A stretch of DNA of 64,000 nucleotides from Acidobacteriota bacterium (GTDB taxonomy: Bacteria > Acidobacteriota > Vicinamibacteria > Vicinamibacterales > JAKQTR01). How positions within the stretch are numbered: position 1 is the stretch's first letter; each line of letters begins with the position of its first letter. This document shows, one piece after another, positions 27,214-35,723 of the stretch. Position numbers and translations under genes: made by a program. The notes under the pieces were generated by a model. That model was given only the letters and a program-made list of their open reading frames with translations, was not told where the DNA came from and did no database searches. The stretch is taken from positions 232,714 to 296,713 of the forward strand of contig JAPKZO010000032.1 of assembly GCA_026393755.1 (NCBI GenBank). Direction: 5' to 3'.

Positions 27214-28260
27214 TTACGTTATCAACATTGCGTCGCCGTAGCTGTAGAACCGGTAGCGCTCCGCGACCGCTTCGGCGTACGCGCCGAGAACCGCCTCCCG
27301 CCCTCCGAACGCCGCCACCAGCATCAGCAACGACGAAGCAGGAAGATGGAAGTTGGTGACGAGCGCCCCAACGGCCCGGAACCGGTAGCCCGGGTAGATG
27401 AACAGATCGGTCTCGCCCGCTCCCGCTTCGACGCGGCCGGCCCCATGCGCCACGGCCGTCTCGACCGCGCGCGTCGTCGTCGTGCCAACCACCACGAGCC
27501 GGCGGCCGGCGTCGAGCGCGGCTGTGATCCGTGCCGCGGCGTCGGGTCCGATCTCGTAATGCTCCGCGTCGACCGTATGCGCCTCCACTTCGTCTACTCG
27601 AACGGGCTTGAACGTGCCGTACCCGACGTGCAGGGTGATGTCGGCGCGTTCGATACCGGCAGCGTCCAGTTGTGCCAGCAGCGGGCCGGTGAAGTGCAAC
27701 CCCGCAGTCGGCGCGGCAATCGACCCGGGCTCGCGGGCGAAGACGGTCTGGTAGCGCTCGCGGTCCAGATCGAGATCCGCGCGCTTGATGTAGGGCGGGA
27801 GGGGAATGCGGCCGATCGCCTCGATCACATCCATCACGGGACACGGTTCGTCGGTCCACAAACGGATTTCCCGACGTCCGAAGAACCGCTGTGCGAGCAC
27901 TTCGGCCTGCAGCACGCGGCCGCCGCGCTCGAACCGCAGCAGGCGCCCTGGCTTGAGACGCTGCCCGGGATGCACGAGCGCTTCCCAGCGTTCATCGTCC
28001 AGCCGCGCCACCAGCAACACCTCAACGGCACCGCCTCCCGGCTCACGTGTGCCGATGAGCCTCGCAGGAAAGACGCGCGTGTCGTTGAGGACGAGCAGGT
28101 CGCCTGCCCGCAGCCAGTGCGGCAGGTCGGCGACAGCGGAGTGCGTGCGCGCACCGGTGTGCCGATCGAGCACGAGCAGACGTGACGCCCCACGCTCGCC
28201 GGGCGGAAACTGCGCGACCAGTTCAGGCGGCAGGTCGAACGAGAAGTCGGCGACTTTCAC
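27214..28260 (-). CDS. queA: S-adenosylmethionine:tRNA ribosyltransferase-isomerase QueA
   Basis: 348 residues. QueA transfers and rearranges ribose from SAM onto preQ1 in tRNA to give epoxyqueuosine. The start MKVADFSFDLPPELVAQFPP is the family N-terminus; LLVLNDTRVFPARL, PGSIAAPTAGLHFT, LHVGYGTFKPVR and TNFHLPASSLLMLVAAF are conserved blocks. Length is typical. It lies downstream of ruvB/fabH, echoing the common ruvAB-queA-tgt cluster; tgt is absent. Together with queC and queE it shows the organism makes queuosine rather than only salvaging it. Confidence 0.97.
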   Translation of the reverse strand: MKVADFSFDLPPELVAQFPPGERGASRLLVLDRHTGARTHSAVADLPHWLRAGDLLVLNDTRVFPARLIGTREPGGGAVEVLLVARLDDERWEALVHPGQRLKPGRLLRFERGGRVLQAEVLAQRFFGRREIRLWTDEPCPVMDVIEAIGRIPLPPYIKRADLDLDRERYQTVFAREPGSIAAPTAGLHFTGPLLAQLDAAGIERADITLHVGYGTFKPVRVDEVEAHTVDAEHYEIGPDAAARITAALDAGRRLVVVGTTTTRAVETAVAHGAGRVEAGAGETDLFIYPGYRFRAVGALVTNFHLPASSLLMLVAAFGGREAVLGAYAEAVAERYRFYSYGDAMLIT

Positions 28261-28312
28261 GGGGAGAGACCAACGACACGGAGTTTCACGAGTCTCGCTA
28301 CCGGGACCTCAG

Positions 28313-28330
28313 GCCGGGCTGGAGCCCGGC
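28313..28330. repeat. GCCGGGC hairpin between fabH and queA
   Basis: GCCGGGCT and AGCCCGGC pair across a 2-bp centre. A related hairpin (GCCGGGC-AGCAC-GCCCGGC) occurs at 38616-38634, and the following GCGATCCCAGG also recurs at 34456-34466, suggesting dispersed repeat fragments. No T-run follows on either strand. Confidence 0.5.
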
Positions 28331-28375
28331 GATCCCAGGCGCGCGCCCGAACCCCGAATCCCGGCCGAAGCAAGT

Positions 28376-29368
28376 TCAGAACGCCCAGCGCAACAGCACC
28401 GATCCGACGGTGAAGCCGGCGCCAACCGACGCGAGCAGCACCAGGTCGCCCTTCTTCAACCGGCCCTGCTTGATGGCGTCCTGCAGGGCGAGCGGAATGG
28501 TCGCGGCGGTTGTGTTGCCGTAATCCTGAATGTTGAGCATCACCTTCGAATCGGGAAGACCGAGCCGGCTGGCGGCCGACGTGATGATGCGTCGATTGGC
28601 CTGATGCGACACGAAGAGCGCCACATCGTCTGGACCGAAGCCGTGCTTCTCAAGGATCCGGCGGCTGATCTCCTCGGTCTTCCGGACGGCGAACTTGAAC
28701 ACGGTCTGGCCGTCCTGCTTCACGAAGTGCAGGCGCTGATCCACCGTCTCGTGGGAAGCCGGCCGCAAGCTGCCGCCCGCCGGCATCTGGAGCGCCGGCG
28801 CGCCGCTGCCATCGATCTCGTGCTCGAAGCCGAGAATCTCAAGACCGGGTTCGGCGGCCGCCTCAACGACGACCGCGCCTGCGCCGTCGCCGAACAGCAC
28901 GCATGTCGTGCGGTCGGTGTAGTCGATGATGCTCGACATCACATCGGCCCCGACGACGAGCGCGTGGTTGCTCTTGCCGGTCGACACAATCTGGCTGGCC
29001 ACCGCCAGCGAGAAGGTGAAGCCGGAACAGGCCGCCGCCAGATCGAACCCCCAGCACCCGGGTGCGCCGATCTTGTTCTGGATGAGCGCCGCCGTGCTCG
29101 GAAAGAACATGTCCGGTGTCGTCGTGCCTACGATGATCAGGTCGATATCGGCCGGCGTAAGCCCCGCCTGCGCGATGGCCTTCAACGCGGCTTCCTTGCC
29201 CAGATCGGACGTCGCCACGCCCTTATCGACAATATGCCGGGTATGGATACCCGTGCGCTGGAGAATCCACTCGTCGGTGGTGTCGACCATCTGGCTCAGC
29301 TTCTTGTTGTCGAGAATGCCGGGAGGCAGATAGGTTGCCAGCGAACTGATGCGCGTCGGTCGAAGCAT
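28376..29368 (-). CDS. fabH: 3-oxoacyl-ACP synthase III (FabH)
   Basis: 330 residues. FabH starts fatty-acid synthesis by condensing acetyl-CoA (or branched acyl-CoA) with malonyl-ACP. The ATG at 29368 gives MLRPTRISSLATYLP, the usual beginning; a GTG 15 bp upstream overlaps ruvB. The Cys-His-Asn triad is visible: AAACSGF, SHQANRRI, and YGNTTAA. GDGAGAVVVE and the final SVGAGFTVGSVLLRW are conserved. It is inserted between ruvB and queA, apart from other fab genes, so it may serve a dedicated acyl chain; primer preference cannot be inferred. Confidence 0.96.
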   Translation of the reverse strand: MLRPTRISSLATYLPPGILDNKKLSQMVDTTDEWILQRTGIHTRHIVDKGVATSDLGKEAALKAIAQAGLTPADIDLIIVGTTTPDMFFPSTAALIQNKIGAPGCWGFDLAAACSGFTFSLAVASQIVSTGKSNHALVVGADVMSSIIDYTDRTTCVLFGDGAGAVVVEAAAEPGLEILGFEHEIDGSGAPALQMPAGGSLRPASHETVDQRLHFVKQDGQTVFKFAVRKTEEISRRILEKHGFGPDDVALFVSHQANRRIITSAASRLGLPDSKVMLNIQDYGNTTAATIPLALQDAIKQGRLKKGDLVLLASVGAGFTVGSVLLRWAF

Positions 29369-29376
29369 GTGTCCGT

Positions 29377-30396
29377 TCACCACAGTCCCGAATCCCTTCC
29401 TGGGGCCTTGAGGCCGAAATATTCATAAGCGCGGGCTGTCGCCACCCGCCCCCGCGGCGTGCGATCAAGAAAGCCGATCTGAATTAGAAACGGCTCGTAG
29501 ATGTCTTCGATCGCGTCTTTCTCTTCGCTGATCGCCGCCGCAATCGTGTTGACACCCACCGGCCCGCCACCGAACTTGTCGATAATCGTGCGGAGCAGGC
29601 GGCGATCAATCTCGTCAAAGCCATGCTCGTCCACCTCGAGCATCTCCAGTCCTGCCCTGGTCGTCTCGCCTGTGATGTCCCCGTTGGCACGCACCTGCGC
29701 GTAATCGCGCACGCGCCGCAGCAGCCGATTCGCGATGCGCGGCGTGCCGCGCGATCGCCGCGCAATCTCGCGCGCCGCCTCATCGCTGGTGGCGACGCCC
29801 AGGATGCGGGCCGAGCGGCGCACGATCTCCTCGAGGTCGTCGTCGCCGTAGAAGTCGAGCCGATGGACGATGCCAAACCGGCTCCGCAACGGCGAGGTCA
29901 GCAGCCCCGCGCGCGTCGTCGCCCCAATCAGCGTGAATTTCTGCAGCGGCACTTTGACCGAGCGGGCGCCTGGGCCCTGGCCGATCATGATGTCGAGCTC
30001 GTAATCCTCGAGAGCCGGGTAGAGAATCTCCTCGATCGTCGCCGCCATGCGGTGGATTTCGTCGATGAAGAGGACCTCGCGCTCCTTGAGGTTGCTCAGG
30101 ATCGCAGCCAGGTCGCCAGGCTTCTCGAGGACCGGTCCCGACGTCGAGCGCACCGGCACGCCGAGTTCGTTGCCAATCACGTAGGCGAGCGTCGTCTTGC
30201 CGAGTCCTGGCGGACCGTACAGCAGCACGTGATCCAGGGCTTCGTTCCGCTGCCTGGCCGCCGTGATCGAAACCTGGAGGTTCTCGCGCACGCGGTCCTG
30301 GCCGATGTACTCGTCGAGCGTCCGCGGCCGGAGCCCGGCTTCGAAGACCGTGTCCTCGTCTTCGCGTACGGGTGTGACGATTCGATCGTCAGGCAT
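29377..30396 (-). CDS. ruvB: Holliday junction branch migration DNA helicase RuvB
   Basis: 339 residues. RuvB is the AAA+ motor that moves Holliday junctions with RuvA. Opening [23 protein letters not shown] is typical, Walker A is [12 protein letters not shown], Walker [10 protein letters not shown], sensor [19 protein letters not shown], and the winged-helix end has [41 protein letters not shown]. It is 4 bp downstream of ruvA. Confidence 0.99.
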   Translation of the reverse strand: MPDDRIVTPVREDEDTVFEAGLRPRTLDEYIGQDRVRENLQVSITAARQRNEALDHVLLYGPPGLGKTTLAYVIGNELGVPVRSTSGPVLEKPGDLAAILSNLKEREVLFIDEIHRMAATIEEILYPALEDYELDIMIGQGPGARSVKVPLQKFTLIGATTRAGLLTSPLRSRFGIVHRLDFYGDDDLEEIVRRSARILGVATSDEAAREIARRSRGTPRIANRLLRRVRDYAQVRANGDITGETTRAGLEMLEVDEHGFDEIDRRLLRTIIDKFGGGPVGVNTIAAAISEEKDAIEDIYEPFLIQIGFLDRTPRGRVATARAYEYFGLKAPGRDSGLW

Positions 30397-30400
30397 CGTG

Positions 30401-31009
30401 TCAGCTCAGACGCGCCAGTTCGCGCAGCGCCTGTTTGAGCACCAGTTCGAAGGTCGGCGACTCAACTCGCGCGAGCGCCGCGTCCACAGCTTTCTCTGTA
30501 AGAGGCCGATGATATCCCAGGTTCAGCAGCGCCGAGAGCAGGTCGCGGCGAAGATCCTCGCCCGGTTCGTCTGCTTCCCGGCCCGCGCCGGGCTCGAGAC
30601 CGAGGCCCGTCGGCAGGCGATCCTTGAGCTCGAGGCAGATGCGTTCCGCCGTCTTCTTGCCCACGCCGGGAATCGCCGTCAACCGCACGACATCTCCGGC
30701 CTGCACCGCGCGCACCAGGTCGGCTGGATCGATCCCGGACAGTACCGCCAGCGCCAGCTTCGGCCCGATGCCGCTGGTGGCAATGAGCCGCTCGAAGATT
30801 TGCTGCTCGAACACCGTCACGAACCCGTAAAGCGCCAGCGCGTCTTCACGCACGTGCGTGTGGACGCGAAGAGCGACTTCGGCGCCGGGCTCGCCAAGTC
30901 TATAGAACGTGGACAACGGCACAGACACGTCGTAACCCACGCCGGCGACGTCGACAATGATCCGGTTCGGCTGTTTCTCGGCCAGCCGGCCGCGCAGAAA
31001 CGCAATCAT
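30401..31009 (-). CDS. ruvA: Holliday junction branch migration protein RuvA
   Basis: 202 residues. RuvA forms tetramers that hold the junction and load RuvB. The OB-fold N-terminus [32 protein letters not shown], two helix-hairpin-helix motifs ([15 protein letters not shown] and [18 protein letters not shown]), and a C-terminal RuvB-binding domain ([26 protein letters not shown]) are present. Its ATG overlaps the ruvC stop by four bases. Confidence 0.98.
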   Translation of the reverse strand: MIAFLRGRLAEKQPNRIIVDVAGVGYDVSVPLSTFYRLGEPGAEVALRVHTHVREDALALYGFVTVFEQQIFERLIATSGIGPKLALAVLSGIDPADLVRAVQAGDVVRLTAIPGVGKKTAERICLELKDRLPTGLGLEPGAGREADEPGEDLRRDLLSALLNLGYHRPLTEKAVDAALARVESPTFELVLKQALRELARLS

Positions 31010-31551
31010 GGGCGGTACTCGCGCCAGCTTTTCGCTCCGCGGGCGCCCCGCTTCGCGCCGGTTACGATCGCGGCCACGGGCCCCCCGCTGGCATGCACGT
31101 GGCAGATGGCCACCGCCAGGGCGTCAGCCGCGTCGTGAGGAGCCGGGACATCGGTCAGGCCGAGCATGAGGCGTACCATCTCACCGACCTGCTGCTTTTC
31201 GGCTCGGCCGTACCCAACCACGGCCCGTTTGATCTCGGCCGGCGCGTACTCGAACACCGGGTATCCGCCCTCGACGGCGGCAAGCAGCGCCACGCCCCTC
31301 GCGTGGCCCAGCTTCAGCGCGCTTCGCACGTTCTTTGCGTAGAACACGTTTTCGATCGCGACGCAGTCCGGCCGGTGCTTCGTGAGCAGCAGGCCGAGCG
31401 CCTTGTAGATGGTCAGCAACTTGTCGGGAAACTCGGCCTTGGGGGATGTGGCGATCGCGCCACACGCGACAAGTGTGTGCCGGCTCCCATCAGTCTTGAT
31501 GCAGCCGTAACCGGTCCGCTCAGAGCCGGGGTCGATGCCGAACACCTTCAC
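31006..31551 (-). CDS. ruvC: Holliday junction resolvase RuvC
   Basis: 181 residues. RuvC cuts Holliday junctions symmetrically. Acidic active-site residues are recognisable: D7 in VFGIDPGSERTGYG, Glu in AIENVFYAKN, Glu in YAPAEIKRAVVG and Asp in PHDAADALAVAICH. The C-terminal ~15 residues are basic. It overlaps both ruvA and yebC by ATGA junctions, so yebC-ruvC-ruvA-ruvB is a tightly coupled operon. Confidence 0.98.
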   Translation of the reverse strand: MKVFGIDPGSERTGYGCIKTDGSRHTLVACGAIATSPKAEFPDKLLTIYKALGLLLTKHRPDCVAIENVFYAKNVRSALKLGHARGVALLAAVEGGYPVFEYAPAEIKRAVVGYGRAEKQQVGEMVRLMLGLTDVPAPHDAADALAVAICHVHASGGPVAAIVTGAKRGARGAKSWREYRP

Positions 31552-32297
31552 GCGTAGGAGGCCTCGAGGTCCTTTTCGCTGATGTCGGCGTTCGACCAGA
31601 CGTGCTGCACGTCGTCGTGATCCTCGAGCAGGTCGAGCAGCTTGATCATGCTCTGGGCCGATCGGCCCTCGAGCGAGACGTAGATGGTGGGGATCATCGA
31701 CACCTGCGCCGAGATCGCTTCGATGCCGAGCTTGTCAATCGCCTCCTTGACAGTGGGATAGACGTCGGGCGCGCTCAGCACTTCCCAGTTGTCGCCGTCG
31801 TCGCGCAAGTCCTCGGCGCCGGCGTCGAGCGCCGCGGCCATCAGCGTATCTTCCGCGGCCTTCGTCTTCTCGATGACGATGTAGCCCTTCTTCTCGAACA
31901 TCCGGCGAACGCTGTTGGTCTCGCCGAGATTGCCGCCGTACTTGCCGAGCAGATGCCGGATCTCGCCAACGGTCCGGTTCTTGTTGTCGGTCATCGCCTC
32001 GATGAGCAGCGCCGCCCCGCCCGGACCATAACCCTCGTACGTGATTTCTTCGTACTGGACGCCGGGTTCCTCGCCGGTACCACGTCGGATGGCCCGCTTG
32101 ATGTTGTCGGCCGGCATGTTCGCGTTCTTCGCGTCGGCGATGATGGTGCGAAGCCGCGGGTTCGTATCGGGGTCGCCGCCGCCACCGCGGGCGGCCACCG
32201 TCAGTTCCTTGATGATCCGGGTGAATGTGCGGCCCCGCTTGGCATCAGCGGCGCCCTTCTTGTGCTTGATCGTCGCCCACTTGGAATGGCCAGACAT
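31548..32297 (-). CDS. yebC: YebC/PmpR family regulatory protein
   Basis: 249 residues. YebC-family proteins are DNA-binding or translation-associated factors; some help ribosomes at difficult (e.g. proline-rich) stretches and others repress genes. MSGHSKWATIKHKKGAADAKRG is the invariant N-terminus, followed by NANMPADNIKRAIRRGTGE, YEGYGPGGAALLIEAMTDNKNRTVGEIRHLLGKYGGNLGETNSVRRMFEKKG, and a C-terminal domain ending DHDDVQHVWSNADI. It is usually next to ruvC, as here. Confidence 0.98.
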   Translation of the reverse strand: MSGHSKWATIKHKKGAADAKRGRTFTRIIKELTVAARGGGGDPDTNPRLRTIIADAKNANMPADNIKRAIRRGTGEEPGVQYEEITYEGYGPGGAALLIEAMTDNKNRTVGEIRHLLGKYGGNLGETNSVRRMFEKKGYIVIEKTKAAEDTLMAAALDAGAEDLRDDGDNWEVLSAPDVYPTVKEAIDKLGIEAISAQVSMIPTIYVSLEGRSAQSMIKLLDLLEDHDDVQHVWSNADISEKDLEASYA

Positions 32298-32413
32298 GCG
32301 GAAACTCCAGCAACATCTCGAGGAAAACGGCCGGAAAAATGCGTGTTAATCGTAGCATAGCCAACCCGCGCGAAGCCAGACGACGACCGGGACGCCGGAC
32401 GCGGCAGCCTCAC

Positions 32414-32716
32414 CTACTTCTTCAGCTTCTGTTCGACGCTGTGCACCTTGTCGTCGAGCGTCTGTACCTTGTCGATGCGGGTGCCCGCCTTGATCACCGT
32501 CGAGATGCGCGGCGCCCCCATCTGGTGAACAACCTCGTGGCAGCGTTTGATGGCCGCAAACACGTCGTCCCATTCTCCTTCGACGTTGGTCCCGTACGCG
32601 TGGAGGCGGGTGGTCAGATTCGCCTCTTTGAAGACCTGCTCGCACCTGGCGACGTAGCTCGAAAGCGACACGCCCACACCAATCGGCACCACAGCGACAT
32701 CCACCATGACTTTCAC
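32414..32716 (-). CDS. MTH1187/YkoF-type thiamine-binding-fold protein
   Basis: 100 residues. The GTG at 32716 is chosen because AAGGAGG lies 5 bp upstream and the codon overlaps the methyltransferase stop (GTGA); an ATG three codons in lacks this. VMVDVAVVPIGVGVSLSSYVARCEQVFKEANL and LHAYGTNVEGEWDDVFAAIKRCHEVVHQMGAPRISTVIKAGTR define the MTH1187 family, small ferredoxin-like-fold proteins, some of which bind thiamine. The role is unknown. A TPP-controlled thiamine uptake operon lies 19 kb away, but no direct link is visible. Confidence 0.88.
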   Translation of the reverse strand: MKVMVDVAVVPIGVGVSLSSYVARCEQVFKEANLTTRLHAYGTNVEGEWDDVFAAIKRCHEVVHQMGAPRISTVIKAGTRIDKVQTLDDKVHSVEQKLKK

Positions 32717-33516
32717 GGCATCCTCCTTACGTTTCCCTCCTGGCGTGCCCGGCGGGCCACGATCAGCCAGACGTCCGCACGGGGGTCCCACGGCCCGCCG
32801 TTGTAGTCGCCGAGCACGGCCGAGACGGCGAAGCCGGCCAGTTCGAGACGACGTGTCATCTCCTGCACCGACACGGTTCTGAAACTGATTGAGAACTTGT
32901 GCACGTGCCGGCTCGTGCCCCGCCGTTCGACAAACTCCTGATCGAAGACGGTCACGCCGCGCGAGCGATCCTGGCGGACCGATTCGATCAGCGTGATGCG
33001 CGCCCTGCTTCCACGCATGGTGCCGCGCAGCTTGACGCGCCGATCGTATTCCTGCCACGACACCAGATCGGACACCATGTCGATGGCAAAGGTGCCGCCC
33101 TTCTTCAACACCCGAAACGCGGCGGCCAGCGCGGCATCGAGCGCGTCGTCATCGAGCAGCGACTGGAGAATCCCATACGGGGCGGCAACCAGAGAGACGC
33201 TCGCGGCCGGAAAGGGCAGAAACCGGATGTCGCCCCGAACCAGGTGCAGATGTGCGCCGAGTTTCGCCAGCCTCGTCCGCTTTCGTGCCCGCGCCAGCAT
33301 GGACGCCGATCGATCGACGCCAATAATCTGAGCACCGGTGCGCGCGATGGGCAGCGAGACGCGTCCCGTGCCGCAACCCAGTTCGAGCACGGGCCCGCCG
33401 GTCTTCCGCGCCATCTGCTGCCAGAACTTCACGTCGCGACGGCCCATGGTCTGGGCATTCTCCCAGTCGTAGAACCGCGCGTAGTCGTCCCAGCCTCGCC
33501 AGCCTTCCATCGACAT
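32713..33516 (-). CDS. Class I SAM-dependent methyltransferase
   Basis: 267 residues. VLELGCGTGRVSLPIA is the SAM-binding motif I, GVDRSASMLARARKR motif post-I, and VRGDIRFLPFPAASVSLVAAPYGILQSLLDD motifs II-III. The second half has strands (RITLIESVRQDRSRGVTVFDQEF; HVHKFSISFRTVSVQEMTRRLELAGF) common to small-molecule methyltransferases. The substrate is unknown. It is translationally coupled to the thiamine-binding-fold gene and follows the small barrel protein by 6 bp, so the three share an operon upstream of yebC. Confidence 0.85.
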   Translation of the reverse strand: MSMEGWRGWDDYARFYDWENAQTMGRRDVKFWQQMARKTGGPVLELGCGTGRVSLPIARTGAQIIGVDRSASMLARARKRTRLAKLGAHLHLVRGDIRFLPFPAASVSLVAAPYGILQSLLDDDALDAALAAAFRVLKKGGTFAIDMVSDLVSWQEYDRRVKLRGTMRGSRARITLIESVRQDRSRGVTVFDQEFVERRGTSRHVHKFSISFRTVSVQEMTRRLELAGFAVSAVLGDYNGGPWDPRADVWLIVARRARQEGNVRRMP

Positions 33517-33522
33517 ATGGTT

Positions 33523-34176
33523 CTAGAACCTCATGCCCACGACAAGCGGCAGGAACTTGCCAGTCGCCGGCACCGGGCCTGCAGGCGTGGAAAACGTCGG
33601 GCCCCACACGTAGTGATACCGCATCTCGGCGAAGAAGCGGCTCATGGCGACTCCCGCGCCGACATTGACGCCGAAATCCGTGGTCGATCGCGTCGCGGCC
33701 GCTCGGTCTGCCGCCACCGGGCCGGGAAAGCACACGAACCACCACGGGTTGCAGACCGAGATCGGATCGTCGGTCGCCACGGTCAGGCTGACGCTGCGGT
33801 GGTAGATTCCGACGCCTCCGGTCACGTAGATGCGAACTCGTTGTGCCGGTGCCCGAAAGACGACGTCGGCGGTTCCAAACTGCATGCGCGGTTCCACGTG
33901 GACCGGACCGGACGCGGGGAACTGCGGCGTGTCCTTTGCCCCGAGCGTTGTGCGGACATAGTCGAACCTGAGACCGATCTGTTCGCCGATATTCCAGGTG
34001 ACGCCGAGATCGACGCCGAATCCTGTGGTGAACTGCCTGGCGCTGCCCGAGAGGGGGCCGACAGCCGTCGCGCCGGCCGTCAACGCGATCGTTCGAGCCT
34101 GGGCCAGCAGCGACGCCGGCGCCATGAGGCACACCATCGCCATCATCACGGCTGCGCGTCGTCTGATCATGGTCAC
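33523..34176 (-). CDS. Predicted outer-membrane beta-barrel protein
   Basis: 217 residues. A signal peptide (RAAVMMAMVCLMAPASLLAQA) is followed by alternating amphipathic strands rich in Gly and aromatic residues (FGVDLGVTWNIGEQIGLRFDYVRTTLG; RIYVTGGVGIYHRSVSLTV; TDFGVNVGAGVAMSRFFAEMRYHYVWG) and it ends in Phe (LVVGMRF), the usual C-terminal signal of outer-membrane barrels. This suggests an 8-stranded OmpA/OmpW-like barrel. The function is unknown. The loop SVCNPWWFVCFPG has two Cys that could form a disulfide. Confidence 0.72.
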   Translation of the reverse strand: MTMIRRRAAVMMAMVCLMAPASLLAQARTIALTAGATAVGPLSGSARQFTTGFGVDLGVTWNIGEQIGLRFDYVRTTLGAKDTPQFPASGPVHVEPRMQFGTADVVFRAPAQRVRIYVTGGVGIYHRSVSLTVATDDPISVCNPWWFVCFPGPVAADRAAATRSTTDFGVNVGAGVAMSRFFAEMRYHYVWGPTFSTPAGPVPATGKFLPLVVGMRF

Positions 34177-34373
34177 CTCACGGAGACAGATGTTCCGGCC
34201 GCGCGAGACTCTCGCCGCGACCGCGAACAGCGGCCGGCGAAGTCCGGCGAGTGGTCATGCCGGCTCGCTTGTCGTCGAGCATTGCTCCGCCAGTCTACAA
34301 CAGCCCCAGACGGGGCACGCCGACAGGACTGCAGGCCGGGCTGTCCGCCTCCGCGCGTAGCGCTACGGCGAGA

Positions 34374-34451
34374 CCTCGACCGTAGCTCAACGAGCGAAGT
34401 CGGGGAGCCCGTCCTTCGGCGCTGCTCAGGACGCCCCGAGCAAGGTCGAGG
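34374..34451. repeat. Nested inverted repeat
   Basis: Three stems lie one inside another: CCTCGACC (34374-34381) with GGTCGAGG (34444-34451); CGGGG (34401-34405) with CCCCG (34434-34438); and CGTCCT (34410-34415) with AGGACG (34428-34433). The word pattern (CTCAGGACGCCCCGAGCAAGGTCGAGGGG split over these arms) resembles mobile-like intergenic repeats of GC-rich bacteria. Confidence 0.6.
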
Positions 34452-34472
34452 GGCGGCGATCCCAGGGAAAGG

Positions 34473-34500
34473 CTGACCCGGTCCCCAAGGTGTGCATAAT
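34473..34500 (+). promoter_or_regulatory. Promoter of the class V aminotransferase gene, leaderless type
   Basis: CTGACC (34473-34478) and CATAAT (34495-34500) are 16 bp apart. The ATG at 34508 begins 8 bp after the -10, where transcription should start, so the mRNA would have no 5' untranslated region; no Shine-Dalgarno sequence is present before this ATG. Confidence 0.55.
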
Positions 34501-34507
34501 ACGTTCG

Positions 34508-35704
34508 ATGGCCCACATGGATGACCTCGCCCGCTGGCGCGACCAGTTTCCGATCGTTTCGCGATCGGTCTACATGATCAGCAACTCGCTCGGCGCGATG
34601 CCGCGCGACGTCGCCCGATCCCTTGCCGAGTACGCCGACGCATGGGCCACGCGCGGCGTGCGGGCGTGGGAAGAGCGCTGGTGGGAACTCGCCGGAGAGG
34701 TCGGCGACCGCGTCGCGCGCATCATCGGCGCGCCGGCCGGATCGGTCAGCATGCACGAGAACGTCACGACCGCGTCGGCCGTGGCGCTGTCATGCCTGCG
34801 CCGTGAGGGTCGCCGTCGCCGGATCGTCTGCACCGAGATGGACTTTCCGTCGATGGTCTATCTCTACCGCGCGCAGGCGGCGCTCGGCTTTGAACTGAAG
34901 ATCGTGCCGGCGCTCGACGACCTCTCGGTGCCCGGAGATCACATCGCGTCGGCCATCGACGATCGGACCAGCGTGGTCGCCCTCTCCCACGTCCTCTTTC
35001 GCAGTTCCTACATCGTCGATCCCGCCCCCGTCATCGAGCGCGCACACCAGGTGGGCGCTGTCGTCATTCTCGACGGCTACCAGTCTGCGGGGATCATCCC
35101 GGTCGATGTCGCGACGATGGGCGTGGACTTCTTCGTCGGCGGCTGCCTGAAGTGGCTGTGCGGGGGGCCCGGCAACGCCTTTCTCTACACCGCCCCGTGG
35201 ATCAAGTCGGAGCGGCCTCCGGGCCTGACCGGATGGGTCGCGCACAAACGCCCGTTCGACTTCGACATCGACGACGGCGCGCTGCGGGAAGACGGGATGG
35301 GGATGATGAATGGCACGCCCGCCATCCCGGCGTTCTACGCGGCCCTGCCGGGTCTCGACATCATTCAGCAGGTCGGCATCGGCCGGATTCGCGAGGCGTC
35401 GACGTCGATGACGAGGCGGTTGCTCGAATTGGTCGACGAATATGGGTTCTCGTCGGTGGCGTCGCGCGACCCGAGGCGGCTGGCGGGCACGGTCGCGGTC
35501 GCCGTGCCTGACGCGAAGCACGTGTCCCGTGCGCTCAAGGCTCGCGATTACGTAGTCGACTATCGGCCCGGCGTCGGCATCCGCATCTCGCCGCATTTTT
35601 ATAACACGATGGACGAAGTCGACGCAGTGATGCGCGAACTGGCGCGCATCGTGCGCGATAAGGACTACGACGCCGGCGCCCCCTCCACGTCCGTGGTGAC
35701 GTAA
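34508..35704 (+). CDS. Class V aminotransferase-fold PLP enzyme (kynureninase-like)
   Basis: 398 residues. The start ATG at 34508 follows a -10 box directly; an in-frame ATG at 34490 would lie within the promoter. RDQFPIVSRSVYMISNSLGAMPRDV is the kynureninase-like opening, SMHENVTTASAVALSCL binds PLP phosphate, ILDGYQSAGIIPVDV carries the Asp, and GGCLKWLCGGPGNAFLY the PLP Lys. Kynureninase (kynurenine to anthranilate) is the closest named enzyme, but selenocysteine lyase/IscS-type relatives share this fold and no kynurenine pathway genes are nearby. The substrate is therefore open. Confidence 0.85.
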   Translation: MAHMDDLARWRDQFPIVSRSVYMISNSLGAMPRDVARSLAEYADAWATRGVRAWEERWWELAGEVGDRVARIIGAPAGSVSMHENVTTASAVALSCLRREGRRRRIVCTEMDFPSMVYLYRAQAALGFELKIVPALDDLSVPGDHIASAIDDRTSVVALSHVLFRSSYIVDPAPVIERAHQVGAVVILDGYQSAGIIPVDVATMGVDFFVGGCLKWLCGGPGNAFLYTAPWIKSERPPGLTGWVAHKRPFDFDIDDGALREDGMGMMNGTPAIPAFYAALPGLDIIQQVGIGRIREASTSMTRRLLELVDEYGFSSVASRDPRRLAGTVAVAVPDAKHVSRALKARDYVVDYRPGVGIRISPHFYNTMDEVDAVMRELARIVRDKDYDAGAPSTSVVT

Positions 35705-35723
35705 CGGGCCGCACGGATTCCGC

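Larger units (their letters stand above)
34177..34507. other. Intergenic region between divergent genes
   Basis: 331 bp with no supportable gene. It holds fragments of dispersed repeats (a GCCGGGCTG word near 34336, the nested inverted repeat at 34374-34451, GCGATCCCAGG at 34456-34466) and the promoter of the class V aminotransferase gene at its right end. No promoter for the barrel gene was recognised. Confidence 0.6.

Noticed and set aside
26344..28185. 613-codon plus-strand open frame opposite the VIT1-like and queA genes
   Set aside because: Both minus-strand genes have intact family signatures; the plus frame is Arg/His-rich shadow sequence spanning two unrelated genes.
32899..34476. 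525-codon plus-strand open frame opposite the methyltransferase and barrel genes
   Set aside because: Antisense shadow; no recognisable domain, and it runs through the repeat-rich intergenic region.
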